Shown here: positions 1-15,422 of the stretch, piece after piece | Position numbering within the stretch: the first letter of the stretch is position 1 | How the letters are laid out: each line of letters starts with the position of its first letter | Assembly: GCA_015680685.1 (NCBI GenBank) | Contig: MNCI01026473.1 | Location: forward strand, 361,212-425,211 | Length of the DNA stretch: 64,000 nucleotides | From: Gnetum montanum | Taxonomy: Eukaryota > Streptophyta > Gnetopsida > Gnetales > Gnetaceae | Reading direction: 5' to 3' | The notes under the pieces: generated by a model | What the model saw: the letters and a program-made list of their open reading frames with translations, nothing else | Database searches by the model: none | What the model was told of the DNA's origin: nothing | Translations under genes and position numbers: made by a program

Positions 1-191
1 TGAAAAATATTCTAACTCTGGAGGGACGAAACTGCCAGAGTCTAGCTACAATCTAACTAAGTTATCAAACAAGGGAGAGCTGCCTCTTATTTATAGAACT
101 GGCGATGGGCTGCGATATCGCGTACGCAATATTGCGGCAGATGCGATATCGCGTACACGATATTGCGGCCCATGCAATATCGTGTCCCATC
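1..191 (-). repeat. 3' LTR, partial (5' portion only)
   Basis: The LTR starts at base 191 (minus strand, TGATGGGAC) and runs off the window edge. It carries the GATATC-centred palindromes at about 112-185 and a TATA box (TATAAATAAG on the minus strand, near 87-98), as in the other LTRs. Confidence 0.75.
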
Positions 192-503
192 ACTTGTGTT
201 AAAACTACATGCAACGTACTTTGCGTACAATTGTGACATGCCTATTTGTGCAAGAGCACGAAGGAGCATGTTGGGGATTGCCCGGTCTGAAGGCAACACT
301 ATGTTACCCTCCAAGTCTCTCCAACACAGTTGCTTATCTTGATGGAGAATAAAAGTAAAGTCGGTTACATACTCATCGAAATGAGTATATATCACTCGAA
401 ATTGTTGAGGAACTGGTGGATCTGGGTTACTTGTGTTGTACCGCTAACTATCTCTTGTGTTGTTCCTAGGTGGTGAAGTGCTTTTGTGCGAAGAAGAAGA
501 CAT
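192..503 (-). pseudogene. Gag N-terminal fragment
   Basis: The start codon is at 503-501 and the reading begins MSSSSHK, the same N-terminus as the gag at 17173 and 12092. An in-frame TAG follows after about 19 codons. After it comes the conserved gag block with the motif DLEGNIVLP, then AL..IGM..LYA..V. Homology stops at about 192, where the 3' LTR begins. The fragment is noncoding today. Its value is that it shows exactly where the internal deletion joined gag to the LTR. Confidence 0.7.
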
Positions 504-630
504 GTTTGTCTTGTTCGGTGTGTTGTTTACCGTTATCTTATTTTTCTTTTGATCAACCCTACGGCGTCGTTTAAGCTTCCCAACGATGTGGATGATTTCC
601 TATGTTCTACATAGCACACAAACAACTAAG

Positions 631-649
631 TCCCCAACAACAACGCTAA
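631..649 (-). other. Primer-binding site, degenerate tRNA-Asp type
   Basis: Directly inside the 5' LTR the minus strand reads TTAGCGTTGTTGTTGGGGA. This resembles the tRNA-Asp complement TGGCGCCGTTGCCGGGGA used by Athila/Tat elements, with several transitions. Confidence 0.65.
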
Positions 650-1444
650 TGATGAGTGGCGAGGTATCCCTACACTCAACCATACGAATACGAGCGTCTC
701 ATGCGCAATCCGATCGAACTCCAAGGACTAAGTGCTTACACGCCTTAATGGAACACTTATAGTTAATCAATCGTTGTCCTCCCAAACTTACTTGTATTGT
801 CACGGTTGTATGGTTAAGTAAGTTTGAGGTATGTGATTTTTATATCTTTTATCTTTTTAACGCCTATGCTAATAAGGAAGGGTGAAGAGACAAAGTAACT
901 AACTTTCATTAACTACTCATTAACTAAGTTCTAATTGTCCTAGCACTAGTATCCGTTCCCACTTGTAGCACACACCCTGAACCAGTGCAACGCTGCTGGG
1001 ATTACCAAACGCTACTCGTTACTGGGTTACCAAGCATTGCACACGTGTTTGAAGCGGTCGTACTGAATGCGCTTAACTAGGAGAGTTGAGGGTTGAGAGA
1101 GATTAATTATCTAGGAAAGCAATTAAACATTTAACAGTAATTAAATCCTATTTAGCTTAGTCCACATGCTGCAAGGTTTATCATAAAGTTCGTCTTTATT
1201 TCCGTACACAAATGTGTACTCAGGTACAATTTGCTTGAATAAAGATCCGTTCACTTTGAGACTCCTATTGCGGGTACATGGAAATTATTCTAACTCTGGA
1301 ATGCTAAAACTGCTATAGTTTGGCTAAGGTCTAGATCTAGATGGAGAAACAAGGGAAAGCCGCCTCTTATTTATAGAACTGGCGACGGGCTGCGATATCG
1401 CGTAAGCGATATTGTAGGGGCCAACGCAATATCGCAGCTCATCA
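650..1444 (-). repeat. 5' LTR, 795 bp
   Basis: It begins TGATGAGC (1444 side) and ends CTCATCA (650 side) on the minus strand. The length of 795 bp is identical to both LTRs of the element at 41024-51101. The palindrome cluster lies near 1391-1437 and a TATA box near 1366-1376. Confidence 0.8.
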
Positions 1445-1675
1445 TACACAATGCTCGAATAAAGATCCATTCACTCTATGACTCCTACTGCAGCACACAG
1501 AAATAATTCTAAACTCTGGGGGGAAAATGGCAAGAGTTTGACTAGGGACTAACTTTCTAATGTGGAAACCAACGGCACTGCCTCTTATTTATAGGCAAGG
1601 AGACAGGTTGCAATATTGGGTATCCGACATCGCATGGTTGATCCGATATCGCAGACGCGATATCGCGGTTCATCA
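1445..1675 (-). repeat. Extra LTR fragment abutting the 5' LTR
   Basis: This 231-bp piece contains the U3 end (start at 1675, palindromes at about 1612-1668) and the TATA region, but stops at an internal LTR position. The sequence TACACAATGCTCG at 1445 is internal in the 41024 LTR. It is a partial second LTR in the same orientation, probably left by unequal recombination or a nested truncated insertion. Confidence 0.65.
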
Positions 1676-2920
1676 TAGGGTTCTATGGTTTACATTATGA
1701 AAGTCTATTACTTTCATTACACAATGGATTCTATGATTGATTAAGTAATCTTTGTACATGATTTCTAGATTTTGCTTGATTACAATTTTGTTGGCATCTT
1801 CTCCAATGTTGATTGTTTTGTCATGGAGGTTTTGTTTCTTCTTGATTCCTCATACAATTGTAAATTTAATTTACCTTTTCTTTCAATATCTTCAAGGATG
1901 TAAAATTTCTTAGTAACCAAACTTACTCTTTTGCTTACTATTTGACAAGAAGAGAGCTATTGAAGGGCATCATTAATTGTAATTCATGACTTCATGAACT
2001 CTCAACATCCTTTACAATGCAACACCTCTTCTTCTCTCATGTTTTCCTAGATAATTATTATTTACCCATATTCTTCATGTTTTGGGTAATTTACTCCTTT
2101 TACAATTTTCCTCTCCAATTGTCATGTTGGTTAAAAATCATTAGGTTAGTTAAACTTACAACCTCTTTCAATTAAATTTCCCTTTCTACCATGTTAATTA
2201 TTCTTTATGGTTTTTCTTTCTATCACAACTTGTGTTCTAATACCATATTAGAATTTGGTTTTATGCCTCATCAACTCCTCTAAATACCCAAAGATTTTGC
2301 AATAAAAAAATTGCAATAAATATTATTGAGTATAACCAAATGGTATGATTTATATTTTGTATAAATCTTATTGTAAGGCTTACATGTATTATAATTATTT
2401 TATCTAACAAACCAAACCAAATCTTTTAAATAATAATGTCTTCTTTTGTCTATCTTTATGGACTACCATAGCTACTTAAAACCTTCTATAACTTTTGCTT
2501 ATACCTTCTCTAAATATCCTCTTTGAGAACTTCTCCTCCTTAATAATTAGGTTCCTTATCATCCTTTCAACCTTTTGGTGTACAATCATATCATAACCTC
2601 TTTCTTTGTTACAATCCGTAGATTTGCAATTGGTGAATTCATCAAAGTCACTATCTTCACATATTGCTTCTCACATTTTACTTTTCTTCCTGAAGACATT
2701 TTACATTTTTTTTCTTTTTAACATACATTTTACTTCTTTTTGTTCTTCAACCCACATCATAAAGGTTTTCTTACAACTTAATTTTTACGAAAGTTACAAA
2801 GGTTCATCCTTACAATATACATCCTTTTATTAAGATATATTATAAAACCAATAATTACATGACTATGCAAACTTGAACTAACACATTGAATAATAAGCAG
2901 TGATGACTTATTTCTTATGA

Positions 2921-2990
2921 AGTTTAATTTGAACGCTAAGCAACAATAACTTTATCAAAGTTTAATTTGAACACTAAGCAACAATAACTT
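2921..2990. repeat. Tandem pair of ~31-bp repeats
   Basis: The unit AGTTTAATTTGAACRCTAAG plus CAACAATAACT occurs at 2921-2951 and again at 2959-2989, with one difference (G/A). Confidence 0.85.
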
Positions 2991-3440
2991 GTAATTCTAT
3001 CCAATTCTTAAATACCATGCAAACATACAAGTTGCATACAAGTTTTCAAGTTTGCAGATATTTTCATAATGCCCAAAACCATATAACAATATTTATATCA
3101 TAATTGCCTAACAAATGGCATTTCAAAGAAAGCTTTTCAATTTAAGCATTTGTAAAACCACCAAGTCATTCAAATAATTGTATATATATAGTTCAAAGCA
3201 ACAATGGCTTCGAGTTTTGCACAGTTCTTCAATACTATGCATCCATGCAAACATACAAGTTTTCAAGCAAACTACACGCAGATACTTTCGATTTCAATAT
3301 TTTAATGCCCTATAACATCTAACCAGATTTGTACGTAAAAGGGAAAAGGGCATTCTTATATCATAACTGCTTAAAAAATGGCAGTTCAAAGACGTTTTTC
3401 AATTTGAACATTGGTGAAACTACCAGGTTCCCATCTATAT
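2991..3440. repeat. Imperfect ~230-bp direct duplication
   Basis: Blocks around 3000-3060 and 3100-3170 recur in the same order around 3220-3290 and 3340-3420. Shared words include CATGCAAACATACAAGTT and TTATATCATAA. The duplication is diverged, noncoding and of unknown origin. Confidence 0.55.
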
Positions 3441-3766
3441 TCAGAAGAATTTCCACGTAACGTGTAGTCATTAATTTAGAAGACATAAATAATTGTTATA
3501 ACTTAAATAATTATCCTAACTTTTTCCTCATGTTGAATGTTCTTACTAGTTGGGTTGTCCATGGTATATACAACCAGATAATTCTCTGCTCTCGCAAGCC
3601 TAAAAAGTAACATATGATAATGAAAAATGTTATCAATCCATAAAGGGCAAAAAAACAAAGCTAAAAATACTCAGCAACCACTGTTGTGATCTAAAAACTT
3701 AATGTTAACAAAGAATGCTTCTTTGAAAATCATCTCTTCAGATCTTCCTTTTCTATGAATGTTTTG

Positions 3767-3845
3767 GAATTTATCACTCTGTTGCCAGACGACGGTGGGG
3801 TTGCAAGATGAGTTTCTGCTGCAGCTTCAATAGTTGTTTTGTTTA
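3767..3845 (-). pseudogene. Duplicated fragment of the KRR1 last exon
   Basis: The block matches the KRR1 terminal exon at about 4150-4223 over roughly 75 bp. Shared words include CGGTGGGGTTGCAAGAT and TTTCT.CTGCAGCTTCAA. It has scattered substitutions, and the preceding exon and splice acceptor are absent. It lies immediately beyond the possible MITE at 3849-4106. The fragment cannot code alone. Confidence 0.65.
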
Positions 3846-3848
3846 TAA

Positions 3849-4103
3849 TAAGAGTGTTTGGTTCCGTAAATCCTTGAAACTTGCATTCACGTAGATGTTG
3901 CGTTCAAAGATTCACAAGTTTAAATAAATTAACCTCTCTAAGTAAATTCTCAAAAAAAATCAAAAAAGGAATAGAACCGGCTGAATCTGTCGGTTCACAC
4001 AAGATTCAAATAGCATTTCCATGCAAAACCAAACAATTTTTTTAGTACAAAAAGTGGAATCTGTAAATTGAGCATCTGCAAATTCGACCAACCAAACACA
4101 GCC

Positions 4104-4106
<3 letters not shown>
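3849..4106. mobile_element. Possible MITE touching the KRR1 stop codon
   Basis: The left end reads AGAGTGTTTGGTT and the right end AACCAAACACAGCC, which are inverted copies sharing GTGTTTGGTT. Such ends are seen in many plant MITEs of the PIF/Harbinger or hAT type. The right end is followed by TTA at 4104-4106, which is the KRR1 stop codon on the minus strand and would fit a 3-bp Harbinger target. No clear matching duplication is visible at the left end, so this is tentative. Confidence 0.35.
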
Positions 4107-9204
<5,098 letters not shown>

Positions 9205-9760
9205 GTCTACTCGGCAACCGCACCGGTGCCTCTCTCTCTTTCCACAGGTAGTGAAAGCTTACCCTAAGCTGTGGTTTGATAAAGGTAAAAAATTTCTACG
9301 TTTGGAACTTGGAAGTAACACAGGAGCAAACCAAGGTTATCCCTTTCCCTCTTTTAGATACCCTGAATGTGAAAGAACGAACCACCGAACAAACGAAAGA
9401 ATATATATATATATATATATATCTGTATGTGTATCTGTGTATTCAAAGCTGTTGTGGAAGAGTGGAGAACGTGGAGGCTGCGTCTGCGGCTGCGTCGGTG
9501 ATGACTAAAACAGAAACAAAAGCAAAAGGGAGAACAAGAACAAGAACAAGAACAGGCAACGGCTAACGACGATGAAAGAAGAAGAAGAACTTGTTTTCGC
9601 TGTTACTGCCTCGGCCTGTGCCTGCGCCTGCGTAAAATGATTTTCTTACACGCTGCGCCGCTCTAGTCTGGTGTGGTTTTTTCTTTTCGTTTCTGCTATT
9701 TTCGTGGTACAGCTCTCTTACTCCTACAGATTGGGATGGACCTTCCCTCTTTGTGGCTGC
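9205..9760 (-). promoter_or_regulatory. Probable promoter and 5' UTR of KRR1
   Basis: This is the sequence immediately upstream of the KRR1 start codon. It contains a CT-rich stretch at about 9230-9242, an (AT)n run at 9401-9422 and AGAACA/GAAGAA purine repeats at 9531-9592. No unambiguous TATA box or start site can be fixed from the sequence. Confidence 0.4.
9401..9422. repeat. (AT)n microsatellite
   Basis: Eleven AT dinucleotides in a row upstream of KRR1. Confidence 0.95.
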
Positions 9761-11421
9761 TATTTTTATTGATTTATTTATTTTTATGATGGTGTTTGTT
9801 TGTTTTGTATTGTGTCTTTTTTTCTGGTGGTGGCCGTGCGGGGCAGATTTGGTGTCGTTAGAAAGAGCGTCTCAGGGCTTTTCTTTTGGCCGATACGTCA
9901 ATTACTCAATTACTAGCCGTTCAAAAAAGTTCTCTTCATGATGATAAAATAATTTTATTGCGAAAATGGTGAGGGAGACCTCTTAGTCCCAGTTTTTTTC
10001 TTTTGTCTTAACTTTCGCGAACTAACTTTAGTTACTTGGACATTGTCCCTAGAAATAAATAATTTTTGTCAAATGAGAATTATTATTGAATAAGATATAC
10101 TGAACTTTTTCATGAGAATTATCATTAGAATTATCATTAAATAAGATATACTGATTTTAATGTGAAAATTAATTCTTGATTAATAAATTTGAAATTTATT
10201 AATTTAAAAAATATAAAAAATTCTATAAGCCAAATAATAAATGTATATATATACATAGCTAAAATAATGCAAATTGCAAGTACACCCATCACGCAAGCCT
10301 CCAACTTTTACCATATCATGTCACACCCAAATCACCATGATGTTGGCCATCTTGGCTTTTGTTATTGTTTTCTCTTCTTTAACCTCCTTCGTTTCGTAAA
10401 AAAATTTGTTGAGTATAATGTTGCCACCTGTTTTAAAGTCTTCTGCTTGGTAAGTGTAGCCCACCTTCTTGGATTTTTAAAAAGTAGAGTTAACCATGGC
10501 ACTTTTGATAAATCTACTAAGGTTAATTTCCATTAACGTAAAAACAACTAGTTACCTATGCATCTTTCTCTTTCCTTTCACAATGTTTAGAATATGAAGA
10601 TGTCATAAATATTAGTTGAACTTGCAACCTCTCTCCTACATAATAGTTGTAAGATAATATGTATTCATGAATTGAAGTTGTCTATGCTTTAAATATAAAT
10701 TACAATTTCTTTATTGGCTTTCTTTTTATGTTTATAATCTTTTTTTAATGTTGATTATATGATGCACTTGAAATTTTTAAATTATTATTCATTATATTTT
10801 AGGATTGACATTCCCCCATCTCAATAAAAAATCTAAATCTATGAAACTATCTTCAACTTCTTGTTTTTTATTCCATTTGGAAGAATTGGTTTTTATTCTA
10901 CAACAGTAATAACATAATTATGATCATAATTGTATAGGTTATTAGCCTAGTTGTAAACGTTTTAATTTTATAATTTTAGATTATGGGTTCAATTTTGGTT
11001 AGCAATACTAAGTTATAAAGTTCTAATTTGACTATATGTTTTAGGGATAAATATTGTTAAATAAAATGTTGCGAGTTCCAACAACCCTATTTAATGATGA
11101 TATTTTATAACAAGTTTAATATTAGATTTTTAAAAATGTTGCATTTTAGTTATAGATTCATCTTTTGCATTATTAATTCCTTTTATATTTATCAACTAAG
11201 TTAGGAAAGCTCATGTTGTAATTTGTTTTTATTATTGTATTTATTTTAATATTTTAGAAATGTGAATGCTTAAATGGATGTTGAGTGTTACTAAAAGAAA
11301 TACACTGCACAATATAGATATTTAAAGAAGACTTGAAGTGGCTTCTATTTTAGATGAGTTACTAGAATAACATCATAGATGGCTTGGCTTGTGCAAAAAA
11401 GATCAAATAATGAACCTATAC
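9761..11421. other. AT-rich intergenic DNA
   Basis: No gene is recognised. The stretch carries short low-complexity runs and one about 45-bp segment near 11000-11045 that recurs near 62985-63035 (see findings). Confidence 0.6.
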
Positions 11422-11655
11422 AATGAGCAGTGGAGTAATCCAACACCTAACCATACAAGTCACAAGTATTCATGCATGACTCGATTGTAATTCGTAGATA
11501 GACAATGTTGTTATGCTAGTAGTTAAGTTAAGCTCATGATCATTGTCTTCCCACGTGGAGCTAGTGAAGTCTAATTATATGGTTTAGCTCACCATGAGGC
11601 ATGTGGTAACTAATGTTGTTAACCCCAATTTACTCCTAGCAATAAATGTAATAGA
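11422..11655 (-). repeat. Truncated LTR (3' portion)
   Basis: The LTR end (ATGAGCAGTGGAG on the plus strand) and about 230 bp of LTR match the LTR at 15423-15655. Shared words include CATTGTCTTCCCAC and GGTTTAGCTCACCATGAGGC. It adjoins gag directly at about 11655, so the rest of this LTR and all of pol are missing. Confidence 0.7.
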
Positions 11656-12092
11656 GAAAGATCAAGGGGTGGAGAATCTTCATGTTGAGAACTCTCAGTA
11701 GGAGGATCCTCATTATCATCTTGATTTAGTAGGAACAAGGGATTAGTGTAATGTTTCCCCTTTGTAGCCTCATGGAGCTTCTCTTGACGTTGATCTCGCT
11801 TGCGTTGTGTTTCAGTGGGATAGTAGTTTCGAGTGTCATAACCATCCACAATGTATTCTTCATGAAGATTTGAGATGTCCAACTTCTTAAGAGTTTTAAA
11901 CAGCATCCCTAACACAGATTGATCAGGGGGCAAAACAATGTTGCCCTCCATATCACACCATCACAACTATTCATCCTAATGTAGGATGAAGGTGAAGTTT
12001 GGTACATACTCATATGGATGATTATATACCACTTTTCATTTCTGTGGGATCGGCAATTTAACATCTTCGCACTTGTGAGAAGAAGAAGACAT
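11656..12092 (-). pseudogene. Gag fragment of pol-less element
   Basis: The start codon is at 12092-12090 (MSSSSHK). The conserved block MEGNIVLPPDQS follows, then L..L.I..L..EY and TETQRKRDQRQE.LHE, ending at about 11660. Upstream stops interrupt the first third, as in the other gag copies. The 5' leader is split from this fragment by the solo LTR at 12122-12777. The gag is nonfunctional. Confidence 0.7.
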
Positions 12093-12250
12093 TTTGCAAA
12101 ACAAAATAAAATTATTAGTGGTGATGAGTCATGAATTTGCTGGCTGTGATATCACAGCCTTATTGTTGCAGTGGCTGCGATATCGCAGCGGCCGTGATAT
12201 GCGATATCGCAGCGGCCGTGATATGCGATATCACGGCCTGCCTCAATGTC

Positions 12251-12260
12251 TATAAATAAG
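12251..12260 (+). promoter_or_regulatory. LTR TATA box
   Basis: TATAAATAAG lies about 130 bp from the LTR start, just downstream of the palindrome cluster. The same box is conserved at 16187-16196 and, on the minus strand, near 41741-41750. It is the likely retroelement core promoter. Confidence 0.65.
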
Positions 12261-12507
12261 AGGCGACTTTCCTAGTTTTAGGCATCTAGTTTAGTCCCTT
12301 AGCGAAGCTCTAGCAGTTTTCCCCTTCCAGAGATAGATTATTTTCCAGTGTCTGCCTGCATTGTGGTGAATGTAATTGTACAACATCCTTTATTCAAGTA
12401 TGACATACTTGGACATGCACATGACCAGTAATAAAGATCGAGATTACTTCATCATTGCAGCATTCACTTTGTTATTTATTTAATTAATTGTTATTTATTA
12501 CTTTCCT

Positions 12508-12724
12508 NNNNNNNNNNNNNNNNNNNNNNNNNNNNNNNNNNNNNNNNNNNNNNNNNNNNNNNNNNNNNNNNNNNNNNNNNNNNNNNNNNNNNNNNNNNNN
12601 NNNNNNNNNNNNNNNNNNNNNNNNNNNNNNNNNNNNNNNNNNNNNNNNNNNNNNNNNNNNNNNNNNNNNNNNNNNNNNNNNNNNNNNNNNNNNNNNNNNN
12701 NNNNNNNNNNNNNNNNNNNNNNNN
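12508..12724. other. Assembly gap (217 N)
   Basis: A run of N inside the solo LTR. Open reading frames crossing it are artefacts. Confidence 1.
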
Positions 12725-12782
12725 TGAAAACACTCGTATTCGTATGGTTGAGTGTAGGGGTATCTCACCACTCATCAAGTGG

Positions 12783-12909
12783 GCATTTATAATTTTATGT
12801 ATGTCAAGAATGATATTGACCTTAAGGTTCATACAATGATATTAATGGTATTCACTTAAACCTAAATAGCACATGTTTCAACAAATAGAGTCCCCAACAA
12901 CGATGCCAA
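12783..12909 (-). other. Leader and primer-binding site of the minus-strand element
   Basis: Immediately inside the LTR at 12910 the minus strand reads TTGGCATCGTTGTTGGGGA, a tRNA-Asp-type primer site with two to three transitions. It is followed by a short untranslated leader that is interrupted by the solo LTR. Confidence 0.7.
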
Positions 12910-13845
12910 TGATGAGTAGTGAGTTACCCCTACACCCAACCATATGAATCATAGAGCATTCATGCACGATTCAGTCGAATTTCATGGACTTTATCATTTC
13001 CAGTGCACTAGTCTTCTAGGAAGTGAATCTTGCCTTAAGGTCAATCGTTGTCTTCCCAATTACACTTGTGATGTACATTGGTATGGTTAAGTGTAAGTGA
13101 GGCATCTAATTTTTATCATTTTGTATTTTTATGGTTTGATGTTCTAACGGAGATAAAAGTGATTGGATTAACTAATTTAAACTAACTAATCAACTAGCAT
13201 TTAACTAGTCCTTACATAAGCATCTAGTTCCACTTTCTGTACATGTCCTGAACCCATGTATCCATTGCTAGGTGACCAAGTGCTATGCTACTGGGCATAC
13301 CAAGCAATAATGTTGCTAGGATTACCAAGCGAATACGTGTTACGCTCGAAGTGGTCGTACTTATGTGTTAATCTATCTTGCTTTATCGCTTCATTAACTT
13401 AATTACTAAAAACATTTAATAAATAATTACAAGCATTAAATAAATAATTGAAAACATTAAATGCATAAACAAAATATTTAATCTATGCAAAGTGTTGCAA
13501 GGTTTATCAGAAAGCTTGTCTTTATTGCTGCACACACTACTATGCTCAGGTACAACAATGCTTGAATAAAGATCCATACACTCAATGACTCCTGTTGTGG
13601 GCACTCAGGAGGAAAATTCTAACTTTCAAATGGAAAAACTGCAAGAGCTTCACTGCAACTACTATCTCTATTACTATAAATGCAGTTGGTAGGTGCATAT
13701 TTATAGTCGACTGCAAACACTGTGTTGATGGGGCCACATTGATGCATGATATGATGTGTCAACTAGGCCCCATCAACAAGACCTAGTAGACAAGGTTGCA
13801 TCAATAAGGTCTCGTCAACGCAATCGACAGAACTGTGACTCATCA
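12910..13845 (-). repeat. Central LTR (936 bp) of a three-LTR complex
   Basis: The ends TGATGAGTCACAG (13845 side) and CTACTCATCA (12910 side) define it. Its U3 lacks the GATATC cluster and instead has a perfect 12-bp inverted repeat (13724-13735 and 13766-13777). It has gag fragments of the same polarity on both sides, so it serves as 5' LTR for one and 3' LTR for the other. Confidence 0.75.
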
Positions 13846-15282
13846 GTACCTCTGGATTCTTCCGTCAAAGTCCACCGACGATCATGAGGATGAAGATGAA
13901 GCTATAGGAAAACAATGCTGGCTTATCCTCCTTTCATGACTCTAGTATTCCTACTTGTGGATTTAGTAGAAACTCTTGGCCTAGAGTTCTAGTTATACTT
14001 GGAGTCTATTACCTCCCTTCTAGGTGTCTTTGTTAGGGTAGAATGTAACTAAACTTTGACAAGTTCTTCAAGTTGGATGACAGGAGTTTGAGAAGGGTCC
14101 TCATGATTGTGGTGGAGTTTTTCTACGATAAAGGCATTATCATCAAGTTCTTCTAGGACAACTAGAACATTAATCTACTTCCCTTTATTATGTGCATGCT
14201 TAATTTCCATGATAGCATCTCTCTTCATTTGTGCCTCTATGGGCTAGTAGGGTCTTGTCATATGCTTAGTCACATGGTACCCTTCCTATACATGGTTTAA
14301 GTTCATCCCCTGTAAGGTGGTGTGAAGCATGTTAAGTGTTGAACGCTTTGGAGGCAGGACTATGTTGCCACGTATGTCTCTCCACCTCATTTGCCCATTT
14401 TGAGGAAAGATGAAAGTAAAGTCTAGATAGTATGGATTAGTATGAGTGTATGTGATTTTGGTTTACATGGGTGATGAGTGGCGAGGTACCCCTACACTCA
14501 ACCATACGAAACGAGCATAGCATGCGCGATCCGGTCGAACTCCGCAGACAGACTAGTTGTGGCACCTAAATAGTTATCCTTAGGTCGCAATTCGCTGTCT
14601 TCCCACTTGGACTAGTATTTATATTTGTCACGTATGGCTTAGTCCAGAGTGAGGTGTATGATGTGTTTCCTAATTCTAACGCTACTCCTGAAGGCAATGG
14701 AATGTAAGATTAACTAAGCTAAGCTAGGAGGAAAAGGGTAAGAGAATCTAATCTAGCCTAAGTACGACGAGCAACCGATTCCTTGATCAACCATACACAT
14801 CTTGGACCTCATGCACGACTACCACTGGGATTACCAAGCGTAGATCCTAGGTACGCCACTGGGCTACCAAGTAGTCACACTTAAATGCTCAAAATCAAGT
14901 CGTACTCATTCCGTGTTGCAATGAGTAACTGATTCCTTGACTAACCGNAATAAGACACCGTACAATTACATTCACCACACTACGGGCAGACATGGGAAAA
15001 ATAATCTATCTCTGGAGTGGTCAAACTACCAGAGCTTCGCTACTTCTATTCTATCTATGCTAAACAAGGGAGAGCCGTGTCTTATTTATAGATATCGCAG
15101 CAAACTGTGATATCGCGTACGCGATATCATAGGGAAGACACGATATAGCAGCGAACGCGATATCGCGGCCTATGCAAATTGCGTCTCATCAATGGGCATC
15201 CCCCAATCTTCTTCATCATTGATTCTGTCATTGTCTTTTTGTAGTTCTTGGCAAGTGGTAATTTTTCTTTAAGTGAAGCCAT
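13846..15282 (-). pseudogene. Diverged gag fragment, split by a solo LTR
   Basis: A start codon is seen at 15282-15280 (MASLKEKLPL). The interrupted reading resumes below 14471 with DFTFIF, RWRD and GNIVLPPKRS, the gag signature of this family, in another frame. It continues with homology (PIEAQMKRD) before the LTR at 13845. The solo LTR at 14472-15191 lies inside it. There is no protease or RT. Confidence 0.65.
14472..15191 (-). mobile_element. Solo LTR with 5-bp target duplication ATGGG
   Basis: It is 720 bp and runs TGATGAGACGCAA to CCACTCATCA on the minus strand. It is flanked by ATGGG at 14467-14471 and 15192-15196. The GATATC palindromes lie at about 15100-15170. A single N at 14948 marks an imperfect contig join. 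The insertion splits a gag fragment. Confidence 0.88.
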
Positions 15283-15304
15283 GTTGAAATTGTAACACAT
15301 GCTA

Positions 15305-15323
15305 TGTGTGTGTGTGTGTGTGT
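15305..15323. repeat. (TG)n microsatellite
   Basis: A TG dinucleotide run in the leader upstream of the gag fragment. Confidence 0.9.
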
Positions 15324-15422
15324 TTAAGTTTATTTAAGGATTATAAGTTTTAACTTTGAATTCTTGATACAACGAACTTTGTGAAATCAATTACTTAGCA
15401 CACATTAAGTATCCCTGGCAAC

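Larger units (their letters stand above)
1..1675 (-). mobile_element. Pol-less Athila-type LTR element (truncated by window edge)
   Basis: Read on the minus strand this is a 5' LTR (650-1444), a degenerate tRNA-Asp primer site (631-649), a leader, the first part of gag (503 down to 192), and then directly the start of a 3' LTR (191 down past base 1). Protease, RT, RNase H and integrase are absent, so the internal region is only about 460 bp. A further 231-bp LTR piece (1445-1675) lies upstream of the 5' LTR. The order and signatures are seen in sequence. The interpretation as an internal-deletion derivative comes from comparison with the fuller copy at 41024-51101. Confidence 0.75.
1676..3766. 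other. AT-rich intergenic DNA
   Basis: I see no gene here. The ORFs present are short, low-complexity and unlike any family I recognise. The interval holds the short repeats listed separately at 2921-2990 and 2991-3440. Confidence 0.6.
12122..12777 (+). mobile_element. Solo LTR with 5-bp target duplication AGTGG
   Basis: It starts TGATGAGTCATG and ends CACTCATCA. The same 5 bp, AGTGG, flank it at 12117-12121 and 12778-12782, so it is a complete LTR inserted into the leader of the minus-strand element. Its true length is uncertain because of the N run at 12508-12724. The GATATC palindromes include a perfect 24-bp tandem duplication (12177-12200 and 12201-12224). Confidence 0.88.

Noticed and set aside
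12120-12240. CRISPR-like or satellite interpretation of the GATATC repeats
   Set aside because: The repeats are short, irregularly spaced, lie inside LTRs of a eukaryotic retroelement and have no unique spacers.
12484-12832. Open reading frames spanning the N run
   Set aside because: They are produced by translating undetermined bases; the interval is a solo LTR with a gap.
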